Assembly (NCBI RefSeq): GCF_009725755.1
Contig: NZ_WNIJ01000002.1
Span: 124,001 to 188,000 of the forward strand
Length of the DNA stretch: 64,000 nucleotides
Reading direction: 5' to 3'
DNA from: Bombella sp. ESL0385
Lineage (GTDB): Bacteria > Pseudomonadota > Alphaproteobacteria > Acetobacterales > Acetobacteraceae
Part shown: one piece after another, positions 13,013-21,961 of the stretch
Position numbering within the stretch: position 1 is the first letter of the stretch
How the letters are laid out: each line of letters begins with the position of its first letter
The notes under the pieces: model-generated
What the model saw: only the letters and a program-made list of their open reading frames with translations
Told to the model about the DNA's origin: nothing
Database searches by the model: none
Made by a program: the position numbers and the translations under genes

Positions 13013-13067
13013 GGGCGGGCACAACAAAGCACCCGCCCACGCGCTCCAACGACCCCCTGAGAGGGGG
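13013..13067 (-). terminator. Two hairpins between rplL and rpoB (attenuator region)
   Basis: The first hairpin after rplL is CCCCCT-GAG-AGGGGG (13053-13067). The second pairs GGGCGGG (13013-13019) with CCCGCCC (13032-13038), extended by wobble pairs. No T-run follows either. The position equals that of the partial terminator and processing site between rplL and rpoB in E. coli, so a role in lowering rpoBC relative to ribosomal-protein expression is plausible but inferred. Confidence 0.5.
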
Positions 13068-13084
13068 CCGCCAGGATTAAACTC

Positions 13085-13462
13085 TTACTTGATCTCGACA
13101 GATGCGCCGTTCTCTTCAAGAGCCTTCTTGATCTTCTCAGCTTCTTCCTTGGTTGCGCCTTCCTTAATGGTCTTCGGCGCGCCTTCAACCAGCTCCTTAG
13201 CTTCCTTCAGGCCCAGACCTGTGATGCCGCGGATCTCCTTAATGACGTTGATCTTCTTGTCACCAGCCTTAGCCAGCACAACATCAAACTCGGTCTTGTC
13301 AGCAGCAGCCTCGCCACCAGCAGCACCCGGAGCAGCTGCAGCAACAGCAACCGGAGCAGCAGCGGAAACGCCCCATTTCTCTTCCAGAAGTTTGGAAAGC
13401 TCAGCAGCCTCCAGAACGGAGAGAGCGGAGAGTTCGTCAACCAGTTTTGCCAAATCGGCCAT
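13085..13462 (-). CDS. rplL: 50S ribosomal protein L7/L12
   Basis: The acidic stalk protein that recruits translation GTPases, 125 residues. The N-terminal dimerisation helix [20 protein letters not shown], an Ala/Pro-rich hinge around residues 35-55, and the C-terminal domain with [15 protein letters not shown] are in order. A longer frame to 13501 is open, but the ATG at 13462 is the family start. It follows rplJ by about 60 nt and is co-transcribed with it. Confidence 0.97.
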   Translation of the reverse strand: MADLAKLVDELSALSVLEAAELSKLLEEKWGVSAAAPVAVAAAAPGAAGGEAAADKTEFDVVLAKAGDKKINVIKEIRGITGLGLKEAKELVEGAPKTIKEGATKEEAEKIKKALEENGASVEIK

Positions 13463-13522
13463 GATAATATCCTCTAAGATATGTAAGTTAGGCAGCCACA
13501 CACATGCGAGCCACCTTGTTCA

Positions 13523-14047
13523 TTAAGCGGCTTCTGTGTCGCCTGTTCTGGCATAGGCACCAAGAACGCGAGCAAGCTGCCCAGCCGGAGCTTGGGTGAC
13601 GCCTGCAATGCGCGTTGCTGGGGTACTGATCATACCCACCAGCTGTGCACGCAGCTCGTCCAAAGATGGAAGCTCAGCCAGAGCCTTGACACCATTGACG
13701 TCCAGCGTCTGGTTACCAAGGGCACCACCAAGCACCACCAGCTTGTCATTCTTCTTGGCGAACTCGACAAGTACCTTCGCCACGCCAACCGGCTCATCCG
13801 ACCAAGAAATGGCCGTCGGGCCTTTAAATAGCGGCGCAATACCGTCGAACTGGGTCCCATCCAGAGCCCGGCTGACCAGCCGGTTCTTCGCAACCTTATA
13901 TGTCGCACCCACAGCACGAATGCTCCGGCGCAGCTCTGTCGCATCAGCCACCGTCAGACCCAGATTCTGGGTGACGACAACCATGGAGGTGCTGCCGAAC
14001 ACTTTACTGAGGGACTCGACAAAGGCCCGTTTTTCCGTACGGTCCAA
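13523..14047 (-). CDS. rplJ: 50S ribosomal protein L10, with a TTG start
   Basis: L10 anchors the L7/L12 stalk to the 23S rRNA. The protein reads MDRTEKRAFVESLSKVFG from its proposed start, then GLTVADATELRRSIR and KNRLVSRAL. An open frame reaches 14122, but the extra residues match nothing. The TTG at 14047 is preceded at 7 nt by GAGGAG, a near-perfect ribosome-binding site, and gives a family-like N-terminus and 174 residues. So this looks like a genuine TTG start. The C-terminal Ala/Thr tail is ordinary for alphaproteobacterial L10, which carries the helices that bind L7/L12. Confidence 0.95.
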   Translation of the reverse strand: MDRTEKRAFVESLSKVFGSTSMVVVTQNLGLTVADATELRRSIRAVGATYKVAKNRLVSRALDGTQFDGIAPLFKGPTAISWSDEPVGVAKVLVEFAKKNDKLVVLGGALGNQTLDVNGVKALAELPSLDELRAQLVGMISTPATRIAGVTQAPAGQLARVLGAYARTGDTEAA

Positions 14048-14245
14048 AACCTGTCTCCTCGTTAGTCCGATTATCTCGAACCAGGTTACCCATAGGCCCT
14101 GCCCCACGCAATGGCAGAACAAAGCCCGCTCGCCTGTCCATGATGAGAAGACCGCACCATACCCAGAGGTAAAATACGTTCTACCCGTCTCACGCCTGCG
14201 CTACTTTAGCTTCAAGGGGATACCCCACATGCGCTCTTGGACAGG

Positions 14246-14288
14246 AAAAGAGCGGCTCATCACCGCTCAGCACCATCCCGAAGGATGG
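14246..14288 (-). terminator. Tandem hairpins in the rplA-rplJ leader (attenuator-like)
   Basis: Two hairpins follow rplA on the minus strand. The first is CCATCC-TTCG-GGATGG (14273-14288), a C(UUCG)G tetraloop stem. The second is GAGCGG-TGATGAG-CCGCTC followed directly by TTTT (14246-14268), which has the form of an intrinsic terminator. They lie in the 260-nt gene-free rplJ leader, where L10 autoregulation acts in E. coli. I see no convincing promoter between them and rplJ. Confidence 0.6.
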
Positions 14289-14307
14289 CGATTCCTTACA
14301 ACCTCAT

Positions 14308-15000
14308 TCAGCCTTCAAAGCTGGAAAGGTCAACGCGTACCCCTACCCCCATTGTGGAAGAAAGGGAAGCTTTTTTCAGGTAAGTCCCTTTTGCACCAGT
14401 AGGACGAGCCTTCTGGAGTGCATCAACAAGGGCCTTCACGTTCTCGGCCAACTGAGACTCGGAGAAGGAAGCCTTACCAACACCAGCATGCACGATACCA
14501 GCACGCTCAGCGCGATATTCCACCTGACCGGACTTAGCGGCTTCAATCGCGCCCTTTACATCCATTGTCACGGTGCCTAGGCGCGGGTTCGGCATCAAAC
14601 CACGCGGACCAAGAATCTTACCTAAACGCCCGACCAGAGCCATCATATCCGGTGTTGCGATGCAGCGATCGAACTCAATCTCACCAGCCTGAATCTTCTC
14701 GGCCAAATCCTCAGCACCGACAACCTCAGCCCCAGCAGCCTGCGCCTCTTCCGCTTTCGGCCCACGGGCAAACACACCAACGCGCAATGTTTTACCTGTG
14801 CCATGCGGTAGGGAGATCAAACCGCGGACCATCTGGTCAGCATGACGAGGGTCAACGCCCAGCCCGATCGCGAACTCGACCGTCTCATCAAACTTTGCGG
14901 TTGCATTGCCCTTTACCAGAGCTACAGCCTCATTCAGGGAATAGAGCTTCTCGCTATCAACCTTAGCGCGCAGAGCAGCAATACGTTTGTTTTTAGCCAT
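14308..15000 (-). CDS. rplA: 50S ribosomal protein L1
   Basis: L1 forms the mobile stalk near the E site and, in E. coli, represses its own operon. It has 230 residues. Canonical motifs are [38 protein letters not shown] and the C-terminal [14 protein letters not shown]. It starts 3 nt after the rplK stop, so the pair is translationally linked. A structured leader follows before rplJ. Confidence 0.98.
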   Translation of the reverse strand: MAKNKRIAALRAKVDSEKLYSLNEAVALVKGNATAKFDETVEFAIGLGVDPRHADQMVRGLISLPHGTGKTLRVGVFARGPKAEEAQAAGAEVVGAEDLAEKIQAGEIEFDRCIATPDMMALVGRLGKILGPRGLMPNPRLGTVTMDVKGAIEAAKSGQVEYRAERAGIVHAGVGKASFSESQLAENVKALVDALQKARPTGAKGTYLKKASLSSTMGVGVRVDLSSFEG

Positions 15001-15003
15001 TTC

Positions 15004-15438
15004 TTAGCCCTCCACCACATCAAGACCGATGGAACGAGCAGACCCAGCCAGCATACGCACGGCACCATCAATGTCGTTTGCGTTCATGTCTTGGAATTTC
15101 TTCTCAGCAATCTCACGCAGCTGAGCTGTCGTCACAGAGCCAACAGATGCCGCACGACCAACTGTCTGAGCACCCTTGGTGATCTTGGCGGCCTTGAGCA
15201 AGAAGTAAGTGTTCGGCGGGGTTTTGGTAATGAACGTAAAGGTACGGTCCGCATAAGCCGTAATGACGACCGGGATCGGCATACCGGGCTCAAGACCCTG
15301 CGTCTTTGCATTGAACTCTTTACAGAATTGCATGATGTTCAACCCGCGCTGACCGAGCGCAGGACCAACTGGGGGAGACGGATTCGCCTTACCAGCGGGA
15401 ATCTGTAATTTGATGTAGCCAACAACTTTTTTGGCCAT
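15004..15438 (-). CDS. rplK: 50S ribosomal protein L11
   Basis: L11 is part of the GTPase-associated centre and is needed for the RelA response. It has 144 residues. The N-terminal thiostrepton-binding region [20 protein letters not shown] is exactly canonical, and the C-terminal [12 protein letters not shown] ends the protein. The ATG at 15438 follows an AAGGAG. It is the first gene of the rplK-rplA unit. The usual upstream neighbour nusG is replaced here by the 3' end of an efflux operon. Confidence 0.98.
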   Translation of the reverse strand: MAKKVVGYIKLQIPAGKANPSPPVGPALGQRGLNIMQFCKEFNAKTQGLEPGMPIPVVITAYADRTFTFITKTPPNTYFLLKAAKITKGAQTVGRAASVGSVTTAQLREIAEKKFQDMNANDIDGAVRMLAGSARSIGLDVVEG

Positions 15439-15522
15439 ATCCGGGACTCCTTATCTTTAGTACCCGAACCGCGGTTAAGACGGCAGGGAGCATCCCTACC
15501 TCCCGCGTTCGACTAGGGGCGT

Positions 15523-15552
15523 TCCCTAGACTATTATCCCCTGCTTCGTCAA
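15523..15552 (-). promoter_or_regulatory. Promoter of rplK-rplA
   Basis: On the minus strand TTGACG (15547-15552), an 18-nt spacer and TAGGGA (15523-15528), or CTAGGG with 17 nt. It lies in the gap between the efflux lipoprotein gene (stop at 15560) and rplK, about 85 nt upstream of the ATG. It shares the TAGG-type -10 with the rpsL promoter. Confidence 0.65.
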
Positions 15553-15559
15553 GGTGGAA

Positions 15560-17167
15560 TCAAGGATGTGTTGTCTCATGCGGCGCACCTGTAAAGTCAC
15601 GCTCTGCAAGAGGTGGCTCAATCTCCGAGCCATGCTGCGCCACCCCCACGGGCACCTCCCCCGCAGGGCGAGCATGATGCAGGCCCTTATATTGCAGCGG
15701 GCCAATCGGGTCGATACTCTTAATATCGGGTAATAATTTATCCGACCAGCCACCCCCTAGAGCGCGAATAAGCCGCACTGTCGCTTGCACCTGCTTCATC
15801 TGCGCTTGGACCTCTAATAAACGTGCCTTCAGCGCATCTTGCTGTGCCACCAGCGCGTCCAGATAATTGCTCAACCCGCCAGTATAAAGGGCCATGGTCA
15901 TGGCTTGGGTCCGTAAAGCCGCTTCGACAGCTTGATGCTGCTGGAGCTGCTCTTGGTGGTATAACCCGGTCTCACTAAGACCATCTTCTACATCCTGAAA
16001 GGCACCTAATACAGTCGCGCGATACGCATCTACCCGCTCCCGATATTGCGACCATGCCCGTTGTAAAGCCGCACGGCGCATACCGCCTGTAAAAAGAGGC
16101 TCCACCGCTTGCACCGCAATTTGCCAAAACGCACGTGAAATGCTGGCAAGGTCAAACCCTGAATCTTCAAACCCACCAGTCGCGCTAATGACGATATGCG
16201 GATAAAAGGCCGCACGCGAGACGCCAATCGCCCGTGCTGCGGCTGCCATTTGCCGTTCGCTCACCGCGACATCAGGCCGCCGCTCCAACAGCGTAGAGGG
16301 TAAACCGCTCTGCACACGGATTGTCCCGAAATGCATGCGGATGTCTTTAATCGGCTCGATATGGAAACTTGCCGGCACCATATTAACCATGACAGCAATT
16401 GCATGTTCCTCTATCTGGCGTGCCGCCATGAGGTCACTCTTAGCGGCCTCTGCATCATAAAGTTGGTTCTCAGCACGCGAGACATCCAGCCCCGCCCCAA
16501 TAGCCCCGCCCTGCCGTAAGCGCGTAATCTCCACCGCTGTGCGGAAATAACGAATGGAATCATCATACACGGCAAGCTGTGCATCAATCCCGCGCAACGT
16601 AACGTAATTGGACGCTAACTCCGCTTGAAGCGACAAACGCGTCAACGCATATTGTGCCGCCCCAGCTTGTGCCAAGTTCTTTTGCATATGGCTTTGGTTG
16701 CGGATGGCATCCCAAAAATCCGGCTCCCATGTTGCCGCACCGCTATAGGCTACGTTCGACTCATAAATAGGCGTATTGTTGCTACGCCGTAAAAAGAGCC
16801 GCCCTTCCGACTGCTTATTACGGCTCATCTGTGCGCCACCGGCTAATTGCGGATACAGGCGGCTCTCAGTCTCCCGTGCGATATCGCGCTCTTGTGTAAA
16901 AACCTCAGCCGCGGCTTGAAGGTCTGGGTTATAGGCCTCCAAACGTTTTTCTAGATCATCTAATTGCGGATCATGAAAGAGCGTCCACCATTGCCCACGC
17001 TCAATAGCATCAGCGGGCTGAGCATCCCCCATAATGCCCTTGCCAGCCCACCCATCAGGATAAATAAAATGCGGCGTATGATAATGAGGGGCAAGGTCAC
17101 ACGAAGTCAGACATAACGAAAGCCCGCCTATCACTAACGACACCCGCCCCCATAAACGCCCCGCCAT
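15560..17167 (-). CDS. NodT/TolC-family outer-membrane efflux lipoprotein
   Basis: Outer-membrane channel of a tripartite efflux pump, 535 residues. The N-terminus has a signal peptide with a lipobox ending LTSC, so Cys23 should be lipidated. Paired OEP repeats rich in Ala/Gln helices follow; LLERRPDVAVSERQMAAA and the C-terminal VRLIRALGGGW are typical of NodT-type channels. The last 50 residues are a hydrophilic Pro-rich tail beyond the family core. The ATG overlaps the adaptor stop (TAATG), so it is the last gene of the RND operon. Confidence 0.93.
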   Translation of the reverse strand: MAGRLWGRVSLVIGGLSLCLTSCDLAPHYHTPHFIYPDGWAGKGIMGDAQPADAIERGQWWTLFHDPQLDDLEKRLEAYNPDLQAAAEVFTQERDIARETESRLYPQLAGGAQMSRNKQSEGRLFLRRSNNTPIYESNVAYSGAATWEPDFWDAIRNQSHMQKNLAQAGAAQYALTRLSLQAELASNYVTLRGIDAQLAVYDDSIRYFRTAVEITRLRQGGAIGAGLDVSRAENQLYDAEAAKSDLMAARQIEEHAIAVMVNMVPASFHIEPIKDIRMHFGTIRVQSGLPSTLLERRPDVAVSERQMAAAARAIGVSRAAFYPHIVISATGGFEDSGFDLASISRAFWQIAVQAVEPLFTGGMRRAALQRAWSQYRERVDAYRATVLGAFQDVEDGLSETGLYHQEQLQQHQAVEAALRTQAMTMALYTGGLSNYLDALVAQQDALKARLLEVQAQMKQVQATVRLIRALGGGWSDKLLPDIKSIDPIGPLQYKGLHHARPAGEVPVGVAQHGSEIEPPLAERDFTGAPHETTHP

Positions 17168-18516
17168 TAATGCTGCTCCTGCTGTGAGGGCACAGCCGGT
17201 TTGTCATGCACCGCTCCCCCCGTTTTATCAGCATCATCCGTGTTATTCTCATCAGGCGGCGGCATAGCCCCCACGCGGCGTAAATCATTCGATGTGACAT
17301 TTTTAACCGCTGGGGCTTCTTTAGGTTTATGATCATTATAACCCCGTGTTGGTGTCACGACCTTTACCTCATCGCCATCCAACATATCCGCAGTAGGGTT
17401 AGCCACAATCTCATCTTCTGCTGATAAGCCTGAAAGGATTTGCGTGGTCATCCCATAATTCGTCCCCGCTTGCACATTCAGCAAAGTAATGTGGTTATGA
17501 ACAACCTTAGCCACCTGCATCCCTTGTGCACGGAAAATAAGCGCATTGGTCGGGACGATGAGAATATTCGTATCCCCCGGGGCATGAATATGCGCAGTCG
17601 CATAGGAGTTGGGCCAGAGCAACCCATCGGGATTATCCAACACAAGCTCCGTCGTCACCGTGCGTGTGGCGGCATTAAACGCATTCGCCGTGGCTAAAAA
17701 GCGCGCCTTGAAGGAACGCCCCGGATATTGTGGCACGCTTAAATCCGCACTGATTTTAGGGGAAATGACACTCGCAAAATCCTGCGGGACAGAGACAAAA
17801 ACACGGATTTTATGCACATCCGCAACGGAGAATAACTCCGCCATAGCCCCGCGCGCGCTCATATTGCCGCCTGTGGCGTTAACATAATCCCCAACATTGA
17901 CTAAACGCGAAGTCACAATGCCATCAAAAGGGGCAACAATCCGCTTAAAGTTCTCCAACGCTTCGACACGCTCTACCTCATGAGCCGCCGCATCCAACTC
18001 GGCCCGTTGGGCCGCTGCATTAGCAGCTTGCACATCTACCTCTTGGCGCGAGACCGCCTGCGTGCTGCGTAAAGCCGTCCAACGTTGGGTGGTAATCAAC
18101 GCCAATTTATACCGGGCATTAATCACCTCATAATGTGCCTTAGCCGCTGCATATTGGGCATCAATACTCGGTGTGCTGACCTCTGCGAGCAAATCCCCCC
18201 GTTTTACATGCGCACCGTAATCTTTGTACCACATCTTCACATAGCCGGAGACCTGCGCATAGATGGGGGCCTCGTACCATGCGGCTAAGTTGGCTGGTAA
18301 ATCGACCTCACGCGTGGCAGGGCCGGGCTGTGGCTTAATTAACACCACGCGGGTAATGGCCTCATCAGCCGCCTCCCGCTCTAAGGCTGCATGATGCCAT
18401 GCCCGTTGCAGCAAGCCGATAACCACCAGCCCCACCAACACAGCCAGCAAGCCATAAAGCCACACACGCCCCTTACCACGCATAGGAGATGATGGCTGTT
18501 GTGAGGTCGATGTCAT
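17167..18516 (-). CDS. RND efflux periplasmic adaptor (membrane-fusion protein)
   Basis: The periplasmic adaptor linking the RND permease to the outer-membrane channel, 449 residues. An N-terminal membrane anchor (about residues 17-37, LYGLLAVLVGLVVIGLL) is followed by a lipoyl-type segment (VSGYVKMWYKDYGAHVKRGD), an alpha-hairpin and the beta-barrel with APFDGIVTSRLVNVGDYV. The C-terminal 60 residues are polar and probably disordered. Its ATG overlaps the permease stop (ATGA). Substrate cannot be predicted. Confidence 0.93.
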   Translation of the reverse strand: MTSTSQQPSSPMRGKGRVWLYGLLAVLVGLVVIGLLQRAWHHAALEREAADEAITRVVLIKPQPGPATREVDLPANLAAWYEAPIYAQVSGYVKMWYKDYGAHVKRGDLLAEVSTPSIDAQYAAAKAHYEVINARYKLALITTQRWTALRSTQAVSRQEVDVQAANAAAQRAELDAAAHEVERVEALENFKRIVAPFDGIVTSRLVNVGDYVNATGGNMSARGAMAELFSVADVHKIRVFVSVPQDFASVISPKISADLSVPQYPGRSFKARFLATANAFNAATRTVTTELVLDNPDGLLWPNSYATAHIHAPGDTNILIVPTNALIFRAQGMQVAKVVHNHITLLNVQAGTNYGMTTQILSGLSAEDEIVANPTADMLDGDEVKVVTPTRGYNDHKPKEAPAVKNVTSNDLRRVGAMPPPDENNTDDADKTGGAVHDKPAVPSQQEQH

Positions 18517-21500
18517 ACCGTTTCTCCTTGCGTAGCAGCCCGTTTCCCCTTCGGGGCACCACCATGAATCATAGCAAACACACAGGGAACAAACAGTAAT
18601 GTTGCCACAGTAGCCATCAGCAACCCGCCTATCACCGCCTTCCCTAAAGCTGCATTGGAGGAATTACTGACGGACATAGGAATCATACCAATCATCATGG
18701 CAAGAGCCGTCATTAACACGGGGCGAATACGCTCAAACCCCGCCTCGGAGGCCGCTAAAATGGCATCGCCATGGTCCTCCAACCGCTCCCGTGCGAAGGC
18801 TACCACCAGCACTGCATTAGCTGTTGCGGTACCCATACACATAATCGCCCCCGTTAAGGCTGGGACGGAGAGGGTCGTATGTGTAAGGAACAAGCTCCAC
18901 GCAATGCCTCCCAAAGCAGCTGGTAAGGCCATAATAATCACAAACGGGTCCAACCATGATTGGAAATTAACAACAATAATCAAATAAACCAGCACGATAG
19001 AGAGCAACAACCCACCAATGAGCTGAATATAAGCGTTGTTCATCGTCACAGCTTGCCCACGCACTACCATGCTAGAGCCACGGGGCAAATCTGCCCGCAC
19101 AGCCTCTACCTCCCGCTTTACAGCCCGCGATAGACTGCCAAGGTCTATCCCCTCTGGCGCGACATAAATATCAAAAACCGGCATGATATTATAATGTGAG
19201 ACCTCAGCGGGCGTGCCTGTCTGCACAATCTGGCTCAAGCCCCCCATAATCTGCATGGTCCGGTTTTGCGGGTTGCCATCGCCTTTATCAATCGGCACCT
19301 TTTGGAGATCATTAAGCGTCTGCAAATAATTCGCTGGGGCTTGCACATCAATCAGCTGCGATGTCCCTTGGGCATTGAGGTAATAAGTCTGCCCCACCTG
19401 AGAACTACCCGAGAGGGTCGTCAGCACGTTATAGGCAATATCTTTTTCGGAAACGCCCGTCCCCAGCGCAAAGCTCCGCCGTGCATTGATGAGCATGGTT
19501 GGTTGGGTCATCGGCTGTTGAATACTTACATCCACCGCCCCCGGAATCTTCCGCAGCCGCTGGGCTAAACGGACTGCAAAGGCGTAATTATCCTGCAAAT
19601 TACGCCCGACAATTTGTACATCAATCGGTGATGGCAGCCCAAAATTGAGGATTTTTGCCGTCAAGTCCCCCGGCTGGAAGGTAAAGACCATACCGGGGAA
19701 GGCCGTACTCAACGCCTTACGTAACTGTTTGCGGTATGTTGCAACGGGGCTTTCGGATTCCGCTAATTGGATGGTCACGTCACAATCTTGCGCGCCTGTT
19801 GTCGGTGAAGGGACCATAGCCTGATTCATCTGGCTCATCGGCAAACCACAATTATTGACAATCAACTTAACTTGGCCGGGCAATGTCTCACGGATTTTCT
19901 TCTCTACAAGGCCGCTAAGCTTGGCACTTTCCTCAATGCGTGTGCCAATCGGAGCGCGAAAATGCATCTGCATCGTGCCGGACTTAATCTCCGAGAAGAA
20001 ATCCTGCCCGACAAATAACAATAATAATAAGGACGATAACGCCCCAGAGAGGAAAATAATGATAAACCGCTTCCGGTTCGCTAAAGCGCGTAACAGAACC
20101 TCATGATAGAGATGGCGGAATCGTTCAAACCGTGCCTCAAAAGCGTCTTGAAACCTCCCCAAAATACCGCGCTGCTTCGTTTTATGCTCGGCACTACGTT
20201 GCTGCTGTACTTGTGCAGCAAGCAGCCAATTTGCCATGGTTGGAACAAGAGTTCGTGAGAAAATAAAAGACGCGATCATCGCAAAGATAATCGCCTCTGC
20301 CATAGGCATAAAGAGCCAGCCGGACACACCCGTCAGACCAAAAAGAGGGAACCAAACAATACAAATACACGTTGTAGAGACAAAAGTCGGAATAACAATT
20401 TGGTTCGCAGCATCAATAATAGCCTGCTCTAGCTCTTTACCCATATGCAAATGAGCATCGATATTCTCAATCATCACCGTGGCATCATCCACGAGAATAC
20501 CCACAGCCAACGCCAGACCGCCTAAGGTCATGACATTGATGGACTGCCCAGCGAGGCTTAGGCAAATCAGTGCCGCTAACATCGCTAAGGGAATAGACAC
20601 CGCCACGATAACGGTCGATCGCCATGAACCAAGAAAGAGCAGTACGGTAAGGCTTGTTAGGATAGCCGCCGTGACCATCTCCCGCACCACATCCACCACA
20701 GATTCCTTTACGAAGCTAGAAGCATCCGTCAGGATGTTCATGCTCGTCCCCTCTGGCAGGGTTTTTTGAATATCTGGGAGGAGCTTCTTCACGCCATTAA
20801 CGACCTCTAAGGTCGAGGCATTTCCGCTTTTAAGGATGACGATCATCACCGCCTGCTTACCCCGGACAAGCACGGCATTTGTCTGCGGAGGGCCACCTTT
20901 ATGCACCCAAGCGACATCACGCATATAGATGACCGAGTTGCCCACCTGCTTAATCGGCATCTTATTAAAGGCTTCAATATCCATGGGGGCAGAATTAGTC
21001 CGCACCATGAAATCCATCGGCCCAATCTTCTGGTCCCCAGCCGGGAGAACAATATTCTGGCGATTCAACGCGCTGGCGACATCTACCGGGGAGAGCCGAT
21101 GAGCCAGCAATTTCCCGGGGTCGATATCCACCATGATATCCGCTGCCACACCGCCATAAGGGTTAGGGATGGCCGTCCCAGCGACTGAGACAAGCTCCGG
21201 CCTGATGAGGTTGGAGGCCATATTATAGACCTCCGAAGCCGACATATTCGGGTTATTCACCTGCAAGGTCAGCACAGGGACAGAAGACGCATCTAATGCC
21301 AAAACCAAAGGCGGCGTTGCCCCGGTGGGGAGCTGCTTAATCACAGTCTGCGATACAGAGGTAATCTGCGTCTGCGCAACAGCAGCATCCGTCCCAGGTT
21401 GGAAGAATATCTTTACAATACCGCGCCCGTAATAAGAGTTACTCTCTATATGCTCAATGTTATTCACGGTTGCCGTCAAAGCGCGCTCGTAATAATAAAC

Positions 21501-21692
21501 GATACGGCCCGAGACTTCCTCCGGCATTAAGCCAGTATAAGACCAAACAACGGCAACAGTAGGTATCTTAATATTTGGGAATACATCAGTCGGTGTTCCC
21601 AAAATCGCTTTTACACCAAAAATGACGATGATGATGGACATCACCACAAAAGTGTAAGGCCGCCGTAACGCTGTTAGAACAATCGCATTCAT
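18513..21692 (-). CDS. RND-family efflux transporter permease
   Basis: Inner-membrane proton-driven permease, 1059 residues, the normal size for the AcrB-like superfamily. TM1 is near residues 11-30; the TM4 motif GILVDDATVMIEN carries the two proton-relay aspartates D402 and D403. The second repeat starts near residue 530, and the C-terminal TM bundle includes MIGMIPMS. The order permease-adaptor-channel with overlapping stops and starts shows one operon. A two-component system just upstream suggests it is signal-controlled. Drug versus solvent specificity is not readable from the sequence. Confidence 0.94.
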   Translation of the reverse strand: MNAIVLTALRRPYTFVVMSIIIVIFGVKAILGTPTDVFPNIKIPTVAVVWSYTGLMPEEVSGRIVYYYERALTATVNNIEHIESNSYYGRGIVKIFFQPGTDAAVAQTQITSVSQTVIKQLPTGATPPLVLALDASSVPVLTLQVNNPNMSASEVYNMASNLIRPELVSVAGTAIPNPYGGVAADIMVDIDPGKLLAHRLSPVDVASALNRQNIVLPAGDQKIGPMDFMVRTNSAPMDIEAFNKMPIKQVGNSVIYMRDVAWVHKGGPPQTNAVLVRGKQAVMIVILKSGNASTLEVVNGVKKLLPDIQKTLPEGTSMNILTDASSFVKESVVDVVREMVTAAILTSLTVLLFLGSWRSTVIVAVSIPLAMLAALICLSLAGQSINVMTLGGLALAVGILVDDATVMIENIDAHLHMGKELEQAIIDAANQIVIPTFVSTTCICIVWFPLFGLTGVSGWLFMPMAEAIIFAMIASFIFSRTLVPTMANWLLAAQVQQQRSAEHKTKQRGILGRFQDAFEARFERFRHLYHEVLLRALANRKRFIIIFLSGALSSLLLLLFVGQDFFSEIKSGTMQMHFRAPIGTRIEESAKLSGLVEKKIRETLPGQVKLIVNNCGLPMSQMNQAMVPSPTTGAQDCDVTIQLAESESPVATYRKQLRKALSTAFPGMVFTFQPGDLTAKILNFGLPSPIDVQIVGRNLQDNYAFAVRLAQRLRKIPGAVDVSIQQPMTQPTMLINARRSFALGTGVSEKDIAYNVLTTLSGSSQVGQTYYLNAQGTSQLIDVQAPANYLQTLNDLQKVPIDKGDGNPQNRTMQIMGGLSQIVQTGTPAEVSHYNIMPVFDIYVAPEGIDLGSLSRAVKREVEAVRADLPRGSSMVVRGQAVTMNNAYIQLIGGLLLSIVLVYLIIVVNFQSWLDPFVIIMALPAALGGIAWSLFLTHTTLSVPALTGAIMCMGTATANAVLVVAFARERLEDHGDAILAASEAGFERIRPVLMTALAMMIGMIPMSVSNSSNAALGKAVIGGLLMATVATLLFVPCVFAMIHGGAPKGKRAATQGETV

Positions 21693-21961
21693 ACAGCTAA
21701 CGCACCTACCTTACATGCGCGCCCCCCTTGCATCACGCGCTGCACTCCGCCCCATAATATTGTAAAAAAAGCATATGTCTCTTTTTTCATCACACGGGGC
21801 ACTATATCTCTCCACTGCGCGCAACTAGGCCGCTTTTATCTCATGGGCGGAGATTATAACAGGAGGAATGAAAGAGGAAATCCTTTTCATCTGAAAAGAT
21901 TTTTAAATAACACAATTCCGTTACAATTTATTTTCCTTCCCCCCTCATACCCTCCTCTCCA
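21693..21961 (-). promoter_or_regulatory. Gene-free region upstream of the RND operon
   Basis: This 269-nt AT-rich stretch separates the sensor kinase stop from the permease start and should hold the efflux promoter. A TATAAT lies on the minus strand at 21853-21858, without a recognisable -35 at 17 nt. A short hairpin CTTTTC-ATCT-GAAAAG lies near 21883-21898. I could not identify a clear direct-repeat binding site for the response regulator. Confidence 0.35.

Noticed and set aside
15560-17167. The two NodT-type lipoprotein genes (here and at 50361-51872) as a recent duplication
   Set aside because: They share only family motifs; lengths, signal peptides and most residues differ, so they are distant paralogues.
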